Shown piece by piece: positions 44,513 through 46,496 of a stretch of 46,496 nt of DNA. The DNA comes from Planctomycetota bacterium (lineage in GTDB: Bacteria; Planctomycetota; B15-G4), in contig JAJDER010000002.1 of NCBI GenBank assembly GCA_029259725.1, forward strand, positions 1 through 46,496. Reading direction: 5' to 3'. A model generated the notes under the pieces. The model was not told the origin of the DNA. It saw only the letters and a list, made by a program, of their open reading frames with translations, and ran no database searches. A program made the translations under genes and the position numbers. Every line of letters begins with the position of its first letter. Within the stretch, counting starts at the first letter, position 1.

Positions 44513-44992
44513 ATGGAGCGCACCGGGTTCTTCGCAGGGTCCTTCGATCCGCCCACCCTCGGCCACCTCGATCTCGTCCGTCGGGCGTCACGCCTCGTGG
44601 ACCGGCTCGTCGTGGGAATCGGGCGCAACGTCGAGAAGCGCGCCTGGCTCGCGGTGGAGCAGCGCCAGGCGTTGCTGCGTGAGCTCGTGCCGGTCAGCGT
44701 GGAGGTGGTGGTGTTCGACGGCCTCGCGGTCACCGCCGCGCGTGCGGCGGGGGCGACCCTGCTCGTGCGCGGCGTGCGCTCGGGGGCCGACATGTCGGCG
44801 GAGATGACCATGGCCCTCGCGAACAGCCAGCTCGACGAGACGCTCGAAACGGTCATGCTGGTCACGTCGCCCGACGTGGCTCACGTCAGTTCACGGCTCG
44901 TCCGCGAAGTGCATCGCTCGGGCGGGCCGGTGGAACGCTTCGTGCCGCCCGAAGTGGCCCGCGTGCTGGCACGCCTCGAGGAGCAGGGATGA
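44513..44992 (+). CDS. coaD: Phosphopantetheine adenylyltransferase
   Basis: A 159-residue nucleotidyltransferase making dephospho-CoA from 4'-phosphopantetheine and ATP. The N-terminus has AGSFDPPTLGHLDLVRRA with the T/HxGH nucleotide motif, RGVRSGADMSAEMTMALAN in the middle and the VSSRLVREV segment equivalent to ISSTxxR. ATG 44513 is chosen because the conserved FFAGSFDP strand follows directly and a TAGACT -10 lies 7 bases upstream; the frame is open to 44486. It works downstream of coaX (9764) in the same pathway. The stop overlaps the ridA ATG as ATGA. Confidence 0.95.
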   Translation: MERTGFFAGSFDPPTLGHLDLVRRASRLVDRLVVGIGRNVEKRAWLAVEQRQALLRELVPVSVEVVVFDGLAVTAARAAGATLLVRGVRSGADMSAEMTMALANSQLDETLETVMLVTSPDVAHVSSRLVREVHRSGGPVERFVPPEVARVLARLEEQG

Positions 44993-45378
44993 GCCCGCGT
45001 GAGAGCATCGCCACCGACGACGCGCCCGGGGCGATCGGCCCCTACAGCCAGGCCATCGCCGTGGACGGCTGGGTGTACACGTCCGGGCAGATCGCCCTGG
45101 ATCCGCGGACGGGGGAACTGGTGGGGGACGATGCGCCGGCGCAGACCCGGCAGGTCCTGAGCAACCTCGTGGCCGTGCTGGCTGCCGCCGGCTGCACCCC
45201 CGCGGACGTCGTGCGCACGACGGTGTTCCTCGCGGACATGGGGGACTTCGCTGCGGTGAACGAAGTCTATGCCACGGTCTTCGGAGGGGACGCCCCTCCG
45301 GCTCGGGCCTGCGTCGCCGTCAAGACGCTGCCTCGTGGCGGGCTCGTCGAGATCGACGCTGTCGCGCGGAGGGGCTGA
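44989..45378 (+). CDS. ridA: RidA family enamine/imine deaminase
   Basis: A 129-residue RidA (YjgF/YER057c) protein, which hydrolyses reactive 2-aminoacrylate and other enamines made by PLP enzymes. It contains GAIGPYSQAIAVDGWVYTSG, QTRQVLSNLVAVLAAAGC, VVRTTVFLADMGDFAAVNEVY and the C-terminal ARACVAVKTLPRGGLVEID with the arginine that binds the substrate carboxylate. Start overlaps the coaD stop (ATGA), so expression is coupled. Confidence 0.95.
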   Translation: MSPRESIATDDAPGAIGPYSQAIAVDGWVYTSGQIALDPRTGELVGDDAPAQTRQVLSNLVAVLAAAGCTPADVVRTTVFLADMGDFAAVNEVYATVFGGDAPPARACVAVKTLPRGGLVEIDAVARRG

Positions 45379-45412
45379 GATCGACGGCCTTGCGGATCGC
45401 CTGCTCGCCGTC

Positions 45413-45913
45413 GTGGCGATGGTGACGGCGGTGCGGCCGATCCTGCGGGGCACGCTCGGTGCGCGCAGTCACCTCGCCTGGAAGCGCGCGGCCGTGCTGG
45501 GCATCGGCGGGATCTCGGCCATCGTCGGCGCCGTCGGACTGATGGCGCTGCGCAGCCTGCTGTTCGACGCGACGTTCATGGTGCCGACCGGGCTGGGCGC
45601 GACGCTGGCCTTCTTCGGTGGCATGCTCGGGATGGCGACGGTGCTCGCGCCTCGCGGCGCCGAGGGGCTCTCCGAGGACTCGGCGATCCGGCACGCGACC
45701 CAGGCGTTGGCCATGGGCCTGTACGTGGTGGCCCCGCGACTGACCCTGCTCGGACTGGGGGGGACACGCCTCGCGCGGGCCGCCCTGCCGTGGACCGTGG
45801 CGCGCGCTCGCTGGCTCTCGGTGGCGGAGGGGCTGGCGCTGGTCCTGCTCACCTTGATCCCCCGTGAGGAGACCCTGGGCGGGCTGCTGCAGCTGGCGCG
45901 CGTCCCGGCTTGA
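45413..45913 (+). CDS. Small hydrophobic membrane protein of unknown function
   Basis: About 166 residues with four probable membrane segments (AAVLGIGGISAIVGAVGLMA; GLGATLAFFGGMLGMATVL; ATQALAMGLYVVAPRLTLLG; VAEGLALVLLTLIP). I do not recognise a family. The start is uncertain: GTG 45413 and ATG 45419 are the first conventional codons after ridA, while in-frame sequence upstream (EIDGLADRLLAVV) also looks coding. It follows ridA closely and probably shares its transcript. Confidence 0.6.
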   Translation: MAMVTAVRPILRGTLGARSHLAWKRAAVLGIGGISAIVGAVGLMALRSLLFDATFMVPTGLGATLAFFGGMLGMATVLAPRGAEGLSEDSAIRHATQALAMGLYVVAPRLTLLGLGGTRLARAALPWTVARARWLSVAEGLALVLLTLIPREETLGGLLQLARVPA

Positions 45914-45991
45914 GGGGCCCGGTCGCGCCCCACGAAGGACACATCGGGAGGCCGGCGTGGTGAGGTCGGGCGCCGTCGTTCGATTCGTTCG

Positions 45992-46017
45992 CAAGTCCCT
46001 TGCTGACAAGTCTTTGC
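45992..46017 (+). repeat. Two imperfect direct copies of CAAGTCnnTTGC upstream of a promoter
   Basis: CAAGTCCCTTGC (45992-46003) and CAAGTCTTTGC (46007-46017) start 15 bases apart and end 16 bases before a strong -35 at 46034. The stretch is AT-richer than its surroundings. Possible regulator-binding site. Confidence 0.5.
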
Positions 46018-46033
46018 GATGTCTCAGGGGCGG

Positions 46034-46062
46034 TTGACACGTGTTCAGGGCGTCTTTAGGGT
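46034..46062 (+). promoter_or_regulatory. Strong promoter for the solute-binding protein gene
   Basis: TTGACA (46034-46039), 17-base spacer, TAGGGT (46057-46062). Hexamers and spacing are identical to the promoter at 30767-30795. Here the leader would be about 100 bases. Confidence 0.75.
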
Positions 46063-46169
46063 GCCCTGTCCGAACTCGATGCCGATCACGCCTGGCGGGA
46101 GCCCGTTGCAGGGCACCCCCAGGCCGGTACCCGAGGCGGAATCCACCACCTCTCCCCCGGGACGTCCCC

Positions 46170-46496
46170 ATGAGCCTCCGCCCGTCCACCTTGCTGCTCG
46201 CCGGTCTGCTTCTCGGCCTCGCGACGACCCCCGCCTTCTGCGCCTCGTCTGGTGGCGAGGATGACGACAAAGGCCTCATCGGCCGCGGCGGCATGCGCCC
46301 CGAGGACGTGCAGGGCCCCGGCACCGTCGAGCCCGACATCTATCGTCCCGACGGCAGGACGGCCAAGCCGGCCCTCGGCGGGCGCGTCGTCATGCACATC
46401 GCCAGCCAGCCGCCGATGCTCAACTTCGCGCTCGACAACTCGGCGGTGACGCGCTGGATCCTGATGGACGTGCACGCGGCCCTGCTGCGCTTCAAC
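46170..46496 (+). CDS. Secreted solute-binding protein, N-terminal fragment (SBP_bac_5-like)
   Basis: The first 109 codons of a gene cut by the window edge. It begins with a signal peptide (LLLAGLLLGLATTPAFCASS). After a Gly/Asp-rich linker, HIASQPPMLNFALDNSAVTR and ILMDVHAALLRFN resemble the opening of family 5 peptide/nickel substrate-binding proteins, where a P.TLNP motif precedes a Y..L.RF pattern. That would make it the periplasmic receptor of an ABC transporter for peptides. With so little sequence the family call is tentative, but export is clear. Confidence 0.65.
   Translation, partial: MSLRPSTLLLAGLLLGLATTPAFCASSGGEDDDKGLIGRGGMRPEDVQGPGTVEPDIYRPDGRTAKPALGGRVVMHIASQPPMLNFALDNSAVTRWILMDVHAALLRFN

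Noticed and set aside
45914..45935. GGGGC...GCCCC hairpin after the small membrane protein as a terminator
   Set aside because: A short stem without following T residues is expected by chance in this base composition.

Overview
The window is a GC-rich bacterial chromosome segment with 34 complete or 3'-complete genes plus one gene cut by the right edge. They are tightly packed, many with 1-4 base stop/start overlaps. No rRNA, tRNA, CRISPR array, transposase or phage gene was seen. The mix points to a Gram-negative, probably Planctomycetota-like organism: a sigma-54/PTS-Ntr block, RNase E/G with a large low-complexity insert, several very large glycine-rich lipoproteins with Ig-like domains, an extra EF-G paralogue, and GT-C and YfhO membrane enzymes. 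That assignment is inference from gene content, not a database result. Of 34 visible stop codons, 27 are TGA, 7 TAG and none TAA.

Layout. 1-3465: end of recR, then rpoN (sigma-54), truA, hpf, ptsN and ptsH, a nitrogen/phosphotransfer and ribosome-hibernation block. 3569-8544: a DUF2344 protein overlapping RNase E/G out of frame, then rplU-rpmA-obgE. 8713-11472: a membrane-anchored PDZ protein, type III pantothenate kinase and a shortened MnmE-like GTPase. 11782-21223: three consecutive, translationally coupled lipoprotein genes (1270, 1630 and about 247 aa). 21234-24173: prepilin peptidase and an EF-G-like GTPase. 24187-24981 (minus): TatD hydrolase. 25175-33499: a fourth large glycine-rich lipoprotein, an amidohydrolase, a DHH phosphoesterase, a calcineurin-like phosphoesterase and proline dehydrogenase. 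33508-41629: two GT-C-like membrane glycosyltransferases (minus), a phosphohexomutase and a YfhO-like membrane protein (plus), probably envelope glycan synthesis. 41626-44453 (minus): ComEC-like channel and ComM-like AAA ATPase. 44513-46496: coaD, ridA, a small membrane protein and the start of a secreted solute-binding protein.

The most unusual signals are these. (1) A -10 element of the form TAGRNT recurs, and in four genes it lies 6-7 bases before the ATG, implying leaderless mRNAs; in two of them the upstream gene's TAG stop is itself the start of the -10. (2) Two genes appear to start at CTG codons within CTGA stop/start overlaps. (3) Three GTPases (Obg, MnmE-like, EF-G-like) have all lost the Asn of the NKxD motif while keeping the Asp. 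(4) A roughly 260-residue acidic-then-RG-rich insert splits the S1 domain of RNase E/G, and its 5' end is dual-coding with the upstream gene. (5) A family of large lipoproteins shares Ig-like N-termini, glycine-rich hairpin modules and a common C-terminal motif; one carries an 11-G homopolymer. These lipoproteins, near a PDZ protein and a prepilin peptidase, are the best candidate here for an undescribed surface system, but their function cannot be assigned from sequence alone.
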